Origin: Paragordius varius
Lineage: Eukaryota; Nematomorpha
Reading direction: 5' to 3'
NCBI GenBank assembly: GCA_964247055.1
Contig: OZ176054.1
Coordinates: forward strand, 7,192,001-7,256,000
Length of the DNA: 64,000 bases
This document shows, in pieces, positions 1 through 12,623 of the stretch. Made by a program: the position numbers and the translations under genes. The notes beneath the pieces were generated by a model, which saw only the letters and a program-made list of their open reading frames with translations, ran no database searches and was not told where the DNA came from. Every line of letters begins with the position of its first letter. Within the stretch, counting starts at the first letter, position 1.

Positions 1-720
1 AATATTCATGGTGCTATTATTTCTTTGTGCTTATGAGCAATTAAAAAAATATTATTTTCTATTCGTTTAAAATTTAATTGCAGATTTGTTTATAGGAAGG
101 ATTTTTAAATGCAAACTTATTTTACCCATCCTTTATACAATAATAATTGGTTATTATTTGATCAAGGTCGGAATACCAATAATGCCGCTGAATGTTTATC
201 TGGTAACAAAATACTAAATGGTAGCCAAACTGTTATATTTAAAGCAAACGCAACTTTTCATTTCGCTCTTCTTTGCAAATGTCGGGTTTGCTGGATATGG
301 TATATATGAACTGCCTTAGCAAATGTACAATACGAAGAAATAAAAGGTTCTCTTTTATACTATGGCTGCCCTGCAACGCACTAGCAAGCCCGTGGTAAAA
401 ACCTAGTCGCAGCAAGATAAATTTTAAAAATGAAAATAATTTATAGCATCAATCTATATGGAACTTTATTGAGCAAACGTGATTATGCTCTTCTATATAT
501 ATAAATTGGTATATTTTATAAAAGGTCCCCGACAATAATATAATTTGGGAAATCAAATAAAATATCTCGTTTTTATAATTAAAGACGATAAATATGCATC
601 CAGAATATGAAAGTCGTGCGCGGGAAACATGTCAATGATTTAATTTATTCATCAATTTCAACTCAAACGATAAAAATTCATCCTGATAGGGTTGCTATCT
701 TATATATCAATACTGTGGAA
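1..720. other. intergenic, no gene seen
   Basis: A+T-rich sequence upstream of the first Helitron. A short open frame at 109-309 has no recognisable motif and no splice context, so I do not call it. The base at 720 is A, the expected 5' target-site base of the Helitron that begins at 721. Confidence 0.5.
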
Positions 721-2700
721 TCTATGTATTTATAAAAATATAAAATACTTGCTTTTTGATCTGTTTCCGGATAACTGGTGGACCCATTCAAATCCAAATG
801 TCGAAAAAATATAATCATAAATGAATGCTTCAAAAGCTTGGCCCTTTTTTGAATTAGGCCCCCAGTTCGGGCCCACCCTGGGTAAAAAAGGGTTTTTTTT
901 GAAAACAAAAGTCTACACAAATGGTGTCTTTGAGACAGTATTCCGGAAAACGTGTTGGACCATTCGATTTCAAATATGATTTTTTTACTTATTTTCGATT
1001 GCGCCAAACATAGTCGGCTCGCGTTTTTAATTTAGGCCCTCTTTTTACCCGCTTTCCCCGTAAAATGCCATTTTTTGAATCTGTTTTCACCAAAGGTATG
1101 AGACCGTAAAAATTCAATGAAGATTCCAGGTATTCCCTGTTATAATGCAAACATTATAGTCGTGCATTCTTTCATATTGGCTGCTGGGTAAGGAGATACC
1201 CGCTAAAACTGCCCTATCATACCGAGATAGCGAGCCTTTGGGGTTAAATTTCAGAAAACCTATCAAGCCATATGAGTTCAATAGGTGCTTAAAATATCAT
1301 CTGTAACAAGGCAAAAATTTAGGTCGTGGGATTTTTTAAAATTAGCCGAGGCCTTTCACGCCCTGAAAAATGCGTGGTTTTGAGGAAATTTTTCCAAAAA
1401 ACATAAACATATGAAATCAATTATGATTCCAGGTATTCTCCGTAAAAAGGCAAATTTTTTATCGAATCTCTTTTTTATATTGGCCTCTTCGTAGGGGCTA
1501 CCCGCCAACAACTGCGCCACCAATCGAAATTGGGTTGATTAGATGTTAATTTTCAGATAACTTATCAAACCATATAAGTTCAATAAGTGCCTGAAATATT
1601 AACTGTAAAAAGGCAAAATAAGTGGAGCGGTGTTTATAAATTAGCAGGTATTAGGTGCATTTCGCCCTAAAAAATGCATCATTGAACTATTATTTAGTTT
1701 TGAAGCCATACTTCCAAAAACTATTAAAAACATATGGAATGAATGATGATTCCAGGTATTCCCCTATAAAGGCAAATTATCGAACGTCTTCTTTATTGGC
1801 CTCTGGGTAGAGGGCTACCCGCCTACCACCATATCCAGCGTGGCTTTAGAGGCAAATATTAGAATATTTTTCAGTCCATATGAGTTCACTACGGGCTTGA
1901 ATTACCCGTAAAAGGCAAAAATTTAAGTGGAGCGGTTTTAGTAAATTACCCCTTAATTCGACCCCTGCCCTGAAAAATGCGCCACCATAGAATGACTTTT
2001 TGGTTCTAAGGCAATTTTTTGAAAATTCCACGAGAGCATATGAAATCAGTCATGATTCCAGGCATTACCCGAATTAAGGCAACTTTAATCGAGCGTTTTG
2101 TTTCGTCCCTGGTTAGGAAACCCGCGAAAAACTGCGTCACCATATCAGCATGCCTTTAAAGCCAAATTTCAGAAAACCTATGAGTCTAATAGGAAGATAT
2201 GAAATCCATAATACAGATATTCCCCATATAAAGGCAATAATTTTGCCCAACGCTTTTTCTAACTGCCCCTGGGTAAGGAGCTATCCGCCAAAAACTGCGC
2301 ACTCTATAGAAATTGCATTGTTTTGGAGCTAATTTACAAAAAATTTATGAAGCCATATGAGCTCATTAAAAGCTTGAAATATTACCCGTTACTAAGTAGA
2401 AAATGTCAGGCGTTTTATTATTAGCCGTTAATTTGGGGCCTTTATGCACTAAAAATACGCCATTATATAACGATTATATAGTGTTGAGGTATCTTTTCGA
2501 GTAACCCATGAGACGATGGTATCATAGATGATTCCAAATATTTGCCCGATAAAAGCAAAAGATTTTACTCAATGCTTTTTCCATATAGGTCTATGGGTAT
2601 GGGTATACGGTTATGAGACGCCATACAAAAATTGCGGTGTTTTGGAGAATTATCAAAAAAGTTAAAAAGCTATACAAGTTCATTTAAACACATTTCTGGG
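721..2700 (+). mobile_element. Helitron-family element, copy A (3' end not found)
   Basis: The 5' end TCTATGTATTTATAAAAAT follows a host A, as at three other loci in this window (9118, 13400 reverse, 29376). It is followed by the family's shared start (GATCTGTTTCCGG, then TCAAATCCAAATGTCGAAAA). The body is a diverged tandem array. A block like GGTAAGGAGCTACCCGC with AAAACTGCG recurs near 1187, 1490, 1805, 2107, 2270 and 2590, giving spacings of about 300-320 bp or half that. The 3' hairpin and CTAG end seen in copies B, C and D are missing, so homology simply fades near 2700. No Rep/helicase coding is visible, so the copy is non-autonomous. Confidence 0.7.
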
Positions 2701-3253
2701 AAATTTGTATGATATCATTCTTCTTTTATAAAGGACAACAAACGATTTACTTTTTATATCCCTTGATCCCAGCTGTGGGAACATTTAAAATATAACCATG
2801 ATTTCGTAAAAACGAAAATCTTAAAATAAATCCAATCATAGTTCAATATTAACTTTAGTAAGGGACAGTATAAATAGGTCAATTTGGAGTAAACAATATT
2901 TGAGCCTATGCATAAACCCGTAAATTAAAAGACATTCTTTTTGTTAAATATGTTTTTTATTATTTTTTTTACCTCTTACCTCTATTTATTGAAAATTAGT
3001 AAGAACAATTATCGGTGTGACTACGTCACAGCGAAGCGTGACAGGGCTAACCTGTAAGTATATTAATTCATATTGTATAAAGTAATTGTTAATAAAACTA
3101 AAATTATATTTCAAATCCTAAAAAATTAATTTATAGGACAGAGTAAATTCATCATCATGATCAAATCTAGTTTATGATTTAAATTAATAGGTGCGGACCC
3201 GATTAAAATAACAGAATTCTAATTAAGGAACACAAAATTTAAAAAATTATCCA
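2701..3253. other. intergenic, unexplained GC-rich patch
   Basis: No gene. At about 3015-3056 there is a G+C-rich patch, with the inverted repeat TGTGAC-TAC-GTCACA followed by a second small stem-loop. It stands out from the surrounding A+T-rich DNA but could not be assigned to an element. Confidence 0.4.
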
Positions 3254-3259
3254 TTTATT
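3254..3259 (-). promoter_or_regulatory. poly(A) signal of the Asn-rich gene
   Basis: AATAAA on the minus strand, about 35 nt downstream of the stop codon at 3294-3296. The spacing suits a 3' end processing signal. Confidence 0.5.
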
Positions 3260-3293
3260 TCATTTTCACAAAACATAAAAATGTAAAAATTAT

Positions 3294-4668
3294 TCATTCA
3301 ATGAAGGCATAATTATGCTCTTCCAGAACTTGTTCTCCTGTCATTTTGGTTACAAATTTTTGCGGTACACCACTAAAAACTTCTCTTGGCCCTGGCACGT
3401 TATTAGAGAGTGGCGGATTCTTTTTGAATTCTATATAGACTACATTCCCCAACTTTTTATCTTTGAGTACCACGTTTAATTCATTTAAAAGCTTTTGCGT
3501 TTGATCAACACTCAAATTACAATTATTGTTAACGTACAGGCATTTATTGCTCACGTTAAAAGCTGTTATGTTATTATTACTATTGTTATAATTGTTTTGG
3601 AGATAGTTGTTGTCGAAGGCGTTATGAATGTTGTAAGATGCATTATTACCCTGATTTATATTTATAAGATTTTTAGGGACAAATTGCTCGGTTTGAGGAT
3701 GGTTCCTAATAGGTTGTTGAACGAAAAGATTATTTTGGAATCCAGAATTCGAACATGTATCTCTTTTAAAATAATCCGTATTCTCGGGAAACTTATCTGG
3801 TATAATACTGTAAGTTTCCTGTGGTGCACATTGATTTTTATTCGATTGCTGATTCGTTTTACCGGTATCATGGTTATTTGTTGTGATATTGCAATAAGGG
3901 AATATGTTATCTACAATTTAACAAAAAACTATTAATTTATTTGGAAATTAAATATTTTTTGCAAAATTATAATTTTTTTTTAACTTATACATACAGGGTA
4001 TTTGGTTAATTTTGCACATATTTCCAAAGTACATTTATAAAAAATTAGTGTTATTGAGTTTCAATTGAAATTAAAACGTCGGAAGCATATAATTTTTTAC
4101 CGAGTAAGCCTGAATTCAATAAATTTTCGGGATAATTTGATTCAGACGTATCATCTGGCATACTAACCGGGATCGTATTTAATGATTCATAGATTGATTG
4201 GGAAGTTTTTATTGGAGAAAATATTTCATTATTATTGGAAAAAATGTTATTGCTATAATCTATATCGGGTGAATTGGTAAAATTATTTTTCGATTTCACA
4301 CCATTGAATGTTGGCTTAATATTCCCTTTTTCAAAAAAATCATTCAGGTATTGTTCACAATTCGTTAGATCTGATGTTTGCTCATTATTATTTTTACTTA
4401 CAGCTGGATAATTAAAAAGTTGCCCTTCAAAATCGGTTGAAATACGGTTAAAATTGTTTGGTTGTATTTCATTATGATAAAAAATGGGCTCTTTTCTTGT
4501 GCGCTTTAAATCGAAGTTATTTTGATTTTGAAAAGATTGATCATTCAATCTCTTGGATGTACATGGAACATGAATATTTTGATTATTAAAATTATTGTCA
4601 GGATTATTATTTTTAGTTTGCACGAATTTTTTACCATTATCTTTTGGAATAATGTAATCTTTACCCAT
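3294..4668 (-). CDS. Asn-rich protein of unknown function, two exons
   Basis: Function not recognised. Exon 1 runs 4668-4101 and exon 2 runs 3910-3294, separated by a 190-nt intron (4100-3911) with donor G|GTAAAA and acceptor TTGTAG. The donor leaves one base and the acceptor supplies two, so the frame is kept (GAT, Asp) and the product is 394 residues. The start is ATG at 4668 (MGKDYIIPKDNG). The protein is extremely rich in Asn with Gln and Ser, including runs of Asn around residues 20-30 and near residue 300, and looks largely disordered. The last ~60 residues are less biased and hold a compact C-terminus with PGPREVFSG and FVTKMTGEQ. That end may be the conserved part, so a database search should start there. 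The 190-nt intron is long compared with the 21-35-nt introns elsewhere. Gene status is likely because codon phase, splice sites and poly(A) signal agree. Confidence 0.72.
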
Positions 4669-5826
4669 GTTAGATTTTATAAATTAAATTAGTTAAATTA
4701 AAAAGTCAAAATAATTTATTTTTTTTTAAATGAAATTAAAAAATATAGTAAAACAAATGATAAATAAATCAATCAACCTTTGATATGTTTGTATGAGCCT
4801 CCTTTGAAATTATTAGACAAAATATGTATATGTATGACAGGTATTAATACCAAGTATCACAATATCACAAAAGTCCAATTTGTTTTACCTCTTTTATGGA
4901 AAAGTAATGTTTAATGAAAACAACCCTTTTGTGTTTGTGTAACACCTTAAAGTAGTGTGCAAGAAAATATTGCGGGAAATATATATGTTATTATTAATTG
5001 CCTTATTAATAATAACAGACACATGTAAATTTAATATCTATATTACCAAATATACTTTATTGAATATCACACTGTACTGGTTGTCATTACGTTTTCTCTA
5101 TATAATTAGAAAGTATTATAAATTTCAAAATGTGTGACTTAAGAATATTTTATTAAAACATAATGTCAAACATTATGTTACATATGAGATACATATCTTA
5201 TAAGATGAATACAGAATTTATCAAAAAACTTTTAAATGTATGAAAAATCTTAATTGTTCAATATAATTCCAAAAATCGCTTTTCATATTCAAAAATATCG
5301 AAATAGCTGTAACATTATGGAATGAGTTACTTAAGCCAACATTTAATTTTATTATAAAAATTTATTTTCACGCCATAAGTGGGTGATTAGGATAAAAAAC
5401 CCTCATTTGTTTCTACTTATGACTGAGAGATTGTGTTATAATCAAACTTTTGTTACATTTGAAACGGATTTTTTTTTATTTTTTTAGACTTGTAAAGTTA
5501 CTAGGACATGTTTTATGTATTCTCGATATTTACGATGTATTATTAATTTTATTTGTGCCTTAGGTAAAAACGGAAAACAAAAAAATATTAGATTGACGGT
5601 CAAATCATCTATAAATTTATTCGGTTATATTTAACAAACTCTATATCAACATTTTTGTAAAATAATTTTTTCCGCCGATAACTGGATTTTAAAGAATGTT
5701 GTGCATGAAAATAATTTAATGGTTATAATTTTATATCTTAGTTTTAATTGCTAAACTCAACAGGATATTGTTAAAGTAAGTGTGGATTAATACTAATTTG
5801 TATTCACAATTGTTCAATCCGTGAAA
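4669..5826. other. intergenic, nothing recognised
   Basis: A+T-rich DNA with no splice-supported frame. It would contain the promoter and 5' leader of the minus-strand Asn-rich gene, but no promoter motif can be assigned. Confidence 0.4.
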
Positions 5827-6280
5827 CGGGGGTGGTCAACACGCGGCCCGTGAAAAAATTCAAACACTATAAATTATAAAATTATGCTCATAAAATTTTA
5901 ATAAATATTTCCTAACCAATTTTTCTTAATACTATCCAATTGGCAAGAAGTAGAAAAAAATTTATATTGTCTTTGCATTTTTCAGTTTTATGTTTTCTTA
6001 TAAATTCTGTATTAATGCCCATATTTTCGAATGTTGCCCGCAAAGCCATTTGTGTGGCACACACGTGATATAAACGAATAATAAAGTTAAAATACTAATT
6101 GGTATGTGGAAACCCTTGGTTAATCGCAGACTAGTTTAGGATTCGAATATTAAATGTTTGCGCCTATGAATACAATTTTATTATTTGCAAACGTCTATTA
6201 TTTTTTATACTAAAGCAAACAGTTAGTTTTTTTAAATTTTATCTGTTTTCAAAATTTTCCACGGGCCGCATCATGTTGGT
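5827..6280. mobile_element. hAT-type MITE, composite or rearranged copy
   Basis: It begins CGGGGGTGGTCAACACGCGG and holds the family's second-end motif twice: near 6020-6065 (CGAATGTTGCCCGCAAAGCC, then GTGTGGCACAC) and near 6258-6278 (GGGCCGCATCATGTTGG). The better copies at 46710 and 51456 read GGGGTGTCCAACAC and GTTGGACACCCC, so this one is diverged. Non-coding. Confidence 0.5.
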
Positions 6281-7659
6281 TTAATTTTTAATGGTTTTAA
6301 CTGTTAAAATAATGGTTCATTGTATTAAGCTTTAACATTGATGCAATTATACTGGATGGGGGAGATGAATTTTATGGTATTTTGTAAAAAAGACAATTTT
6401 TCAATATATCAATTTCTCCTTTATCAAATTTGGCTCTCCGAAATAGAGATGTCCAATGTGCTTTTTTTGGTACCCAAAAGTGTTCTGAAAAAATGTTTAA
6501 ATAAATGGTAAATTAAAAATTTACGATTATATAGAAGATATATCATCCAAAATTGGGCTGAAAATAAATAAAAAGAACAAAAATTATGAAAGCAACCGCG
6601 AAGATATTTGTGTTGCACACTCAAGTTGATAGGTATTTTTTATTCTAAATAGATATGTGGTTTAATAATGATGTCAAGTTTTGGCAGTAATATTTGTTTT
6701 TATGATAGTATATCCAGTATATGTTCAATATCAATTTTGATCACTTACAAATAAAATTCTAATATATAGATATTCTCACATTATTAGATAAATTTTAAAT
6801 ATCAATTTACAATAAATCGGGTCCTTCTATAATAACGTAACGGGATCTATTTATAGACTTTGTGCCCATCCTCTACAATTTTTTATCATAAAACTTTTAT
6901 TTTTAACATTCCATATACAAGCTTTGCTTTCTAAAGATGTTGTACATAAGAAACACGCGCAGTTGTAATGGAAGGAGGATTCCAAATTATTGTCATGATT
7001 TATGTAGAAAAATGATGAGCTTGTTTCCAAATAAATAATTTGTGTGAAACTTAAATTATCTAGCAAAACATTATAGAATATAGATGCGGTAAAATTATTT
7101 TTTAATCACCAAAATTATTATACTTATTTTTTTTATAAAGCTTAATAGAAAGTAAGTCTGAAACTAATGCTTTGGTATAATAACGAATCGCAAATTTGCG
7201 GTTACTTAAACTATGTTAACTCTATTTTATTTTTGCGTTAAAAAAATGAGTTAAATAATTTTCTTAAAATCGGCGTAGTAAAAATATTTAATTTTTTTTT
7301 ATAAAATATGTTTCCTAAACGAAGAGACCCGTCGTTTATATGATTCCATTAACTTTTTTCTGCATTTATAGGGACCACTGATTTTTAAGGTTTTAAAATA
7401 AGGTTTTGTACGTTATTGCTTCTTTAAATTTTTATCCGTGCCCTAGCTATTCAATATATAACTCCAATTTATTTACAGTAGCATATTGTCAAACAAATGT
7501 TTCAAAATACCAGGTAAAAATAAATTTTTACCTGTTTTTGATAAAAAAGCAATTTTATTTAATTGATAATATTGCCTAGTCTCTACATATTTTGTCCATC
7601 TCTCGATTAATATATCAATGTTGAATGAAAAATTATTTATTTTTGTAAACAATGGGTTA
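6281..7659. other. intergenic, no supported gene
   Basis: A+T-rich. Small minus-strand frames at 6424-6624 and 6851-7066 lack motifs, splice sites and neighbours that would support them. Confidence 0.4.
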
Positions 7660-8480
7660 AGCCATTTTCCAATGTTGTTGAAATGAAAAGCTGTTCTGAG
7701 AAAGTGTGTCCGATTGATGCGAAGAAGCAGTAGTCAGATGGCGCTAGGGTAGGAGAGTACGTGGATGTGGAAGAATTTTCTACGAAGCTATTTTAATCTG
7801 TCCCTCATTGATTTTGCTGTCTAAGACAGAGCTTCAGTTCATAAAAATATATTGGACCAGTCCTACCTGATACAGAACATGATCTTCTGGCCTAGCGATT
7901 TGGCCTAGATCCTGATGCACCCGCTTGGTAAGGTAAAAGCCACGATTTTTTCCGCTTTGGATATGCTAAATATTTACCTCATCACCCTCACAATTTGATA
8001 CAAAAATAATTTCCTTTCATTACACTGAAGCAGGATTTCCTAATGCAATTTTTAATTTAGTATTTATTCAAATTGTGTGGCACGCAATTAACAAGTTTAT
8101 TGGTCTTTCCTATGGCACGTATACGTCTTCTGTTATTTTTTTGTGATGCATGTAATGCTTTTGCCAATATCATTGAGTTTGAGTTGGGCCATCATCCAAA
8201 ATATTTTGCACTTTACAGTCTTCTTAATTGCAAGGTCTAACCTCACGCCTATTATCCGTCACATATTTGAAAAGATAAACCCATGTTCACCATATGGTTT
8301 TACAACCAAATAATCTACCGATGAAATCAGAAAGGCAATGTTTGCCGCAAACGTTCATTTCAGACACCAAATTCTGCAAAAATAAGAAGTCAGTTTTTGG
8401 ACTCCACGAAGAAATGACTTCTGGTCATAATAATCGTCTGCATATATTTCACTAACTTTTTATCAAATCGGTAACTTATG
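7660..8480 (-). pseudogene. decayed mariner-like transposase
   Basis: Read on the minus strand, 7800-7720 encodes a broken form of the mariner signature HPPYSPDLAPSDYHLF: HPRTLL then, after a stop, RHLTT and further residues. At DNA level CATCC..CGTACTCTCCT..CTAGCGCCATCTGACTAC is clear. This motif lies around the third catalytic Asp of DD34D transposases. Upstream pieces (about 7830-8480) keep mariner-like G+C content and scattered matches, but every frame has several stops and shifts. No terminal inverted repeats were found. This is an old, dead copy with no intact frame. Confidence 0.5.
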
Positions 8481-9117
8481 CTTACTCCTGGTCAATTTTT
8501 TCCAATATTTATTACATGCGCTACTGTATATAGTAAAATATATTTGCTGTTCATTTTTTTAGAAAAAAGGACCATATAAATTTTTGGTTATAATTCGGCC
8601 ACATAATCGAATAATAAGATCCAATTGATCAAAAAACATTGAAACTCAAACCGAAGCCGTTTGATTAAAAAATATATGGAGTCAAACCGCAATTTGAAAT
8701 ACTGAAATTTCCGTTCCGATTTCTGCCGAAAACTAGAATTAAAATGACAATCATATGGCTTAATTATTATTTTATTTGGTCAATTTTAAGACACAAATTT
8801 TGAGGTTCTTTTTTCATGAAAGGAGTTCGATGTCCAAAAAACTAAAAACTAAATTTAATTATACACTAATCAAAATTTAGCTAATCTTTTCTCTTGACCC
8901 TATGAATATACGATTAGAATTTGCTTAGTGCTAAAAAACCGATACAAAACCACTGTTATTATTCCTATATTTCACATGATATAATTTATGTTTGGTTCTA
9001 TCCGGGTCAATTAACAATAGAAAATTTAAATGATTTTTTTAAAATATTTCATATTTTAACAAATATTGTATATTATAATATTTTGTAAAACATTTTTTTC
9101 TAGCAGGGTTTATATTT
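8481..9117. other. intergenic, no gene seen
   Basis: A+T-rich DNA between the mariner fossil and Helitron copy B. No feature could be supported. Confidence 0.4.
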
Positions 9118-10931
9118 TATATATATTTATAAAAATGAAAAGGGTGGCTTTGTGATCTGTTTCCGGAAAACCGGTGGATCCATTTCAATTCAAATGTCGA
9201 AAAAATATAATCATTAATGAATGCCCCCACAATAGCTTCGTACTTTTTTGAATTAGGCCCCCAGTTCGGGTTGACCCCGAGTAAAAAACGGTTTTTTTAT
9301 AAGTCCACAAAAATCGTGTTTTTGAGACAATTTTCCGGAGAACGTGTTGGAACATTCGATTTCAAATATGATTTTTTTTTACTTATTTTCGATTGCGCCG
9401 AACATAGTCGTCTCGCTTTTTTGATTTAGGCCCTCTTTTTACCCGCTCCCACCGTAAAACACTTTTTTCCACAAAAATAATTTTTTGAATCCATTTTTCG
9501 CCCAAGGTATGAGACCGTAAAAGTTCAATAAGGATCCCATGTATTTCCTCTTAAAAGGCAAAAACTTTAGTCGTGCGTTTCTTTTATATTGGCTGCCGGA
9601 TAAGGAGCTACCCGCTAAAAACTGATCTATCATATCTAAATAGTGTGCCTTGGGGGCTAAATTTCAGAAAACCTATCAGACCATATAAGTTCAATCCGTG
9701 CTAAAAATATTACCCGTAAAAAGTCAAAAAAAGTCGGGTGGTTTTTTAAACTAGCCGTTAATTAGGCCCTTTACACCCTAAAAAATGCGCTATCATTGAG
9801 CTATTATTTAGTTTTGAAGCAATTCTTCCGTAAACTATTAAGAGCATATGGAATGAGTGATGATTCCCCGTATTCCCATATAACGAACGTCTTTTTTATA
9901 TTGGCCTTTGAGTAAGGAGCTACCCGCTTAAAACTGCGCCACCATATCAAAATTGCGTTGTTTAGGAGTTAAATTTCATAAATCAGGCCATATAAGTTTT
10001 ATTAAGGCCTGAAATATTACCTGTAAAAAGGCAAAAATTTAAGTCGAGCGGATTTTTTAAATTAGCGGTTAAATAGACTCTGGGTAGGGGGCTACCCTCT
10101 TAAAAATACACTATATCGATACAGCATGCCTTTGGAGCCAAATTTCAGAAAACTTATGAGACTATGTGAGTTCAATAAGGGCCTAAAATATTTATTACCC
10201 CTTAAATAAATATAGGAGGTTATTTCAATGAGCCGCTAAGAAATGTTTAACGCCCTGAAAAATTCGCCGCATAGAACAATTTTTTGTTGAAGCCATATTT
10301 CCAAGAACCTATAGGAACATATGAACATTATAATTCCAGATATTCCCCTTGTAAAGACAAAAATTTTGCCTGACGCTTTTTTTACCTGCCTCTGGGCAAG
10401 AAGCTACCCGCCAAAAACTGTACCACTATATAGAAATTGAGTTCTTTTGGAACTAATTTAAAACTTATGCCATATGAGCTCATTTGGTCTCGAAGATAAT
10501 TCCAAATATTTTCCCTATTAAGGCAAAAAATTTAACTTAGCGCTTTTTCCATATAGGCCTAAGGGTAGGGTTCTACCGGTTAAAAACTAAGGCGCCAAAC
10601 AAAAATGGCGTGGCTTTGGAGCTAATTTTCAAAAACTTAAGAAGCCATACGAGTTCAATAAAGGCTTTAAATACTCATAAAAAGGTAAAAATTATGGTAT
10701 AGCGGTTTTTTCCGTTAACCGACAATTTATGGCCTTTACACCAGCAAACAATATATTAGTATGAATGCGAGCGACGTTTTATGAGATCAGAGCTATTAAA
10801 TAATGTTTTGAAATAATCCACATATATGGATCATTTTATTGTCCCTTTTTTTAAATAGCCCCTCCCCCCCTTCCCCCCCAGAAATCCGAAAGACTTCCTC
10901 GCGGTGCGTGGCAACACGAGATTTACGCTAG
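9118..10931 (+). mobile_element. Helitron-family element, copy B (5' to 3' complete)
   Basis: The 5' end aligns with TCTATATATTTATAAAAATG of the other copies, but the first two bases read TA instead of TC. The 3' end is diagnostic: a C-rich tract, the inverted repeat around GAAATCCGAAAGACTTC, a G+C-rich stem-loop at about 10899-10920, then ATTTACG and CTAG at 10928-10931, followed by host T. This is the canonical Helitron arrangement of a hairpin a few bases before CTRR with insertion between A and T. The interior has diverged tandem units with the GGTAAGGAGCTACCCGC block near 9597, 9908, 10081, 10394 and 10560. There is no helicase frame, so it is non-autonomous. Confidence 0.75.
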
Positions 10932-11177
10932 TAGTTATATATTTGTCAAAATAATTAATTAAAATTTTTTGATATATCATTTTTTTAATTTTGCGATTTC
11001 TATTCAATTCCTTTGACAGTTGTATATTTAATTAAAATGTTCATGATAACAATTCAAAACTTTTTAATACAAATAAGATATTTTCAATCAATTAGAGATA
11101 TAATGGTAGAAGTTATCGAATGAGGGGCTTTTATCCATATATTTTTAATGTTTAAAAATAAAACTGAATCTCCAGAT

Positions 11178-11351
11178 CAGTGGGTGGCCAACATACGAAC
11201 CGCTAAAAAATTAAATATCCATAATTTGATTTAAGCTATTCAATTGGCAAGAACTAGAAAAATTGTTATGTTGGTTTGCTAATAAATTATATATGGCCCA
11301 TATATTTATATCAAATGCGGCCCTCGAAGCCATTTATGTTGGACATTCCTG
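11178..11351. mobile_element. hAT-type MITE, short copy
   Basis: The ends are CAGTGGGTGGCCAACA and GTTGGACATTCCTG, diverged forms of the family's inverted ends. The flanks CTCCAGAT and CTTTAGAT agree at 6 of 8 bases, consistent with an old 8-bp hAT target duplication. Internal motif ATGCGGCCCTCGAAGCCA is shared with copies at 5827 and 20095. Confidence 0.55.
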
Positions 11352-12623
11352 CTTTAGATATATGCAAATGAATATAAAAGAGTTTTTTTTAAGCGCCCAA
11401 ATATTGCTTTATAGCGTTCATTATTATTATTAGCCAATTTTATTATTTTGTATAACTTATTATCAAATATTTCATATGGTATATATAAAAAATTGATTCC
11501 AATAATCACCTTTTGCATCTTTTAAGACCATTTGAATTATTAAAAAAATATTAAAATATTGATACTATCCTTTAATAGGTAATGATGTGTTTAATAAATT
11601 GTCAACAAAAAATAATTAAAAGTTTGATTTGTTAGTATAATATATTTAAATATCACTTAGTGATATTATTTTGAAAAATAATGATTTTCCAGGTTGAAAT
11701 CCGATCCTATAAAACCAATATCCTTTATACATAAGGTGACCAGATTTTTTGAAGGAAAAAGCGGGACAAATCTGAGAAGGGGGGGGTCATTGGGGGGTAC
11801 AACCAAAAATTTTTATACAAAAAATTTATTGTAATATTTATTTATTTTTAACACAAATACATTATAAATATAAAAAATTTGTACCTTACAGGTTGTTTGT
11901 ACCTCTTTCAATAAATTTACATGTGTACGAACAAAGGGTGAAGTGATTGTAATATTCTAGAAAAAAATAATAAAGACGAAATCATCACAAAGTGCGCTGG
12001 GTGATGCAAGAAGCGGCACAAAAAATATTTTTAACAATTTAGCGAATAATATCAAAACACATTTGGCAGATACACAACGCTATTCAAACAGCTACTGATT
12101 TGTTACCCCTGGATGTGGAAAATATAGATGTTAAAATGCTTGGATTTTGTAGAACTGTTGGTTAGCTCTTTTGCCAGCGATCGGAATATTTATAAAAATG
12201 TGATCTCCTAGAATCCTATTTTTTATCACAAAACAAAGGTCAAAATTCCAAGTCAAAAAAGGTTAGAAAATAATTTTATACCATTACATCGCAATATTAT
12301 AAAGCATCCAGAAAAACAATGCTCAATGAATAGCCAAAATATAAAAATGTTTTATACAAACAGAAACGATTATTTGGAAGACAAGACGGTGCACAATGAC
12401 ACTTTTTTATGAAGTTTCATTATTAAATAAATATATTGAATGAAAACTTATATTATGGACAACAGGAAAAAATACGTAGAATAGAAATGGTTAAAATAAT
12501 CATTTTTAAACAAATTATGTTCCATACAATAATATTTTAATTGTAGAATTTGAATTATCTTTACCTCAAATACTGCTATTTAACGCGTTTTTCCACAGTA
12601 AATTATAGGTAAAGACATGGAAT

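Noticed and set aside
3012-3060. G+C-rich stem-loop followed by CTAA as the missing 3' end of Helitron copy A
   Set aside because: Its sequence does not match the conserved end of the other three copies and the next base is C, not T.
3495-3935. 146-codon plus-strand open frame
   Set aside because: It is the antisense of exon 2 of the spliced Asn-rich gene; the minus-strand model has matching splice sites, phase and a poly(A) signal.
4051-4100. Continuation of the Asn-rich protein to a stop at 4051, with a faint likeness to the C-terminus of the eIF4E transporter
   Set aside because: The segment lies after a good donor (G|GTAAAA) and within the intron, so the likeness is to untranslated sequence.
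6851-7066. 71-codon minus-strand frame with some Cys residues
   Set aside because: No motif, no splice partners and no poly(A) context; composition alone is not enough.
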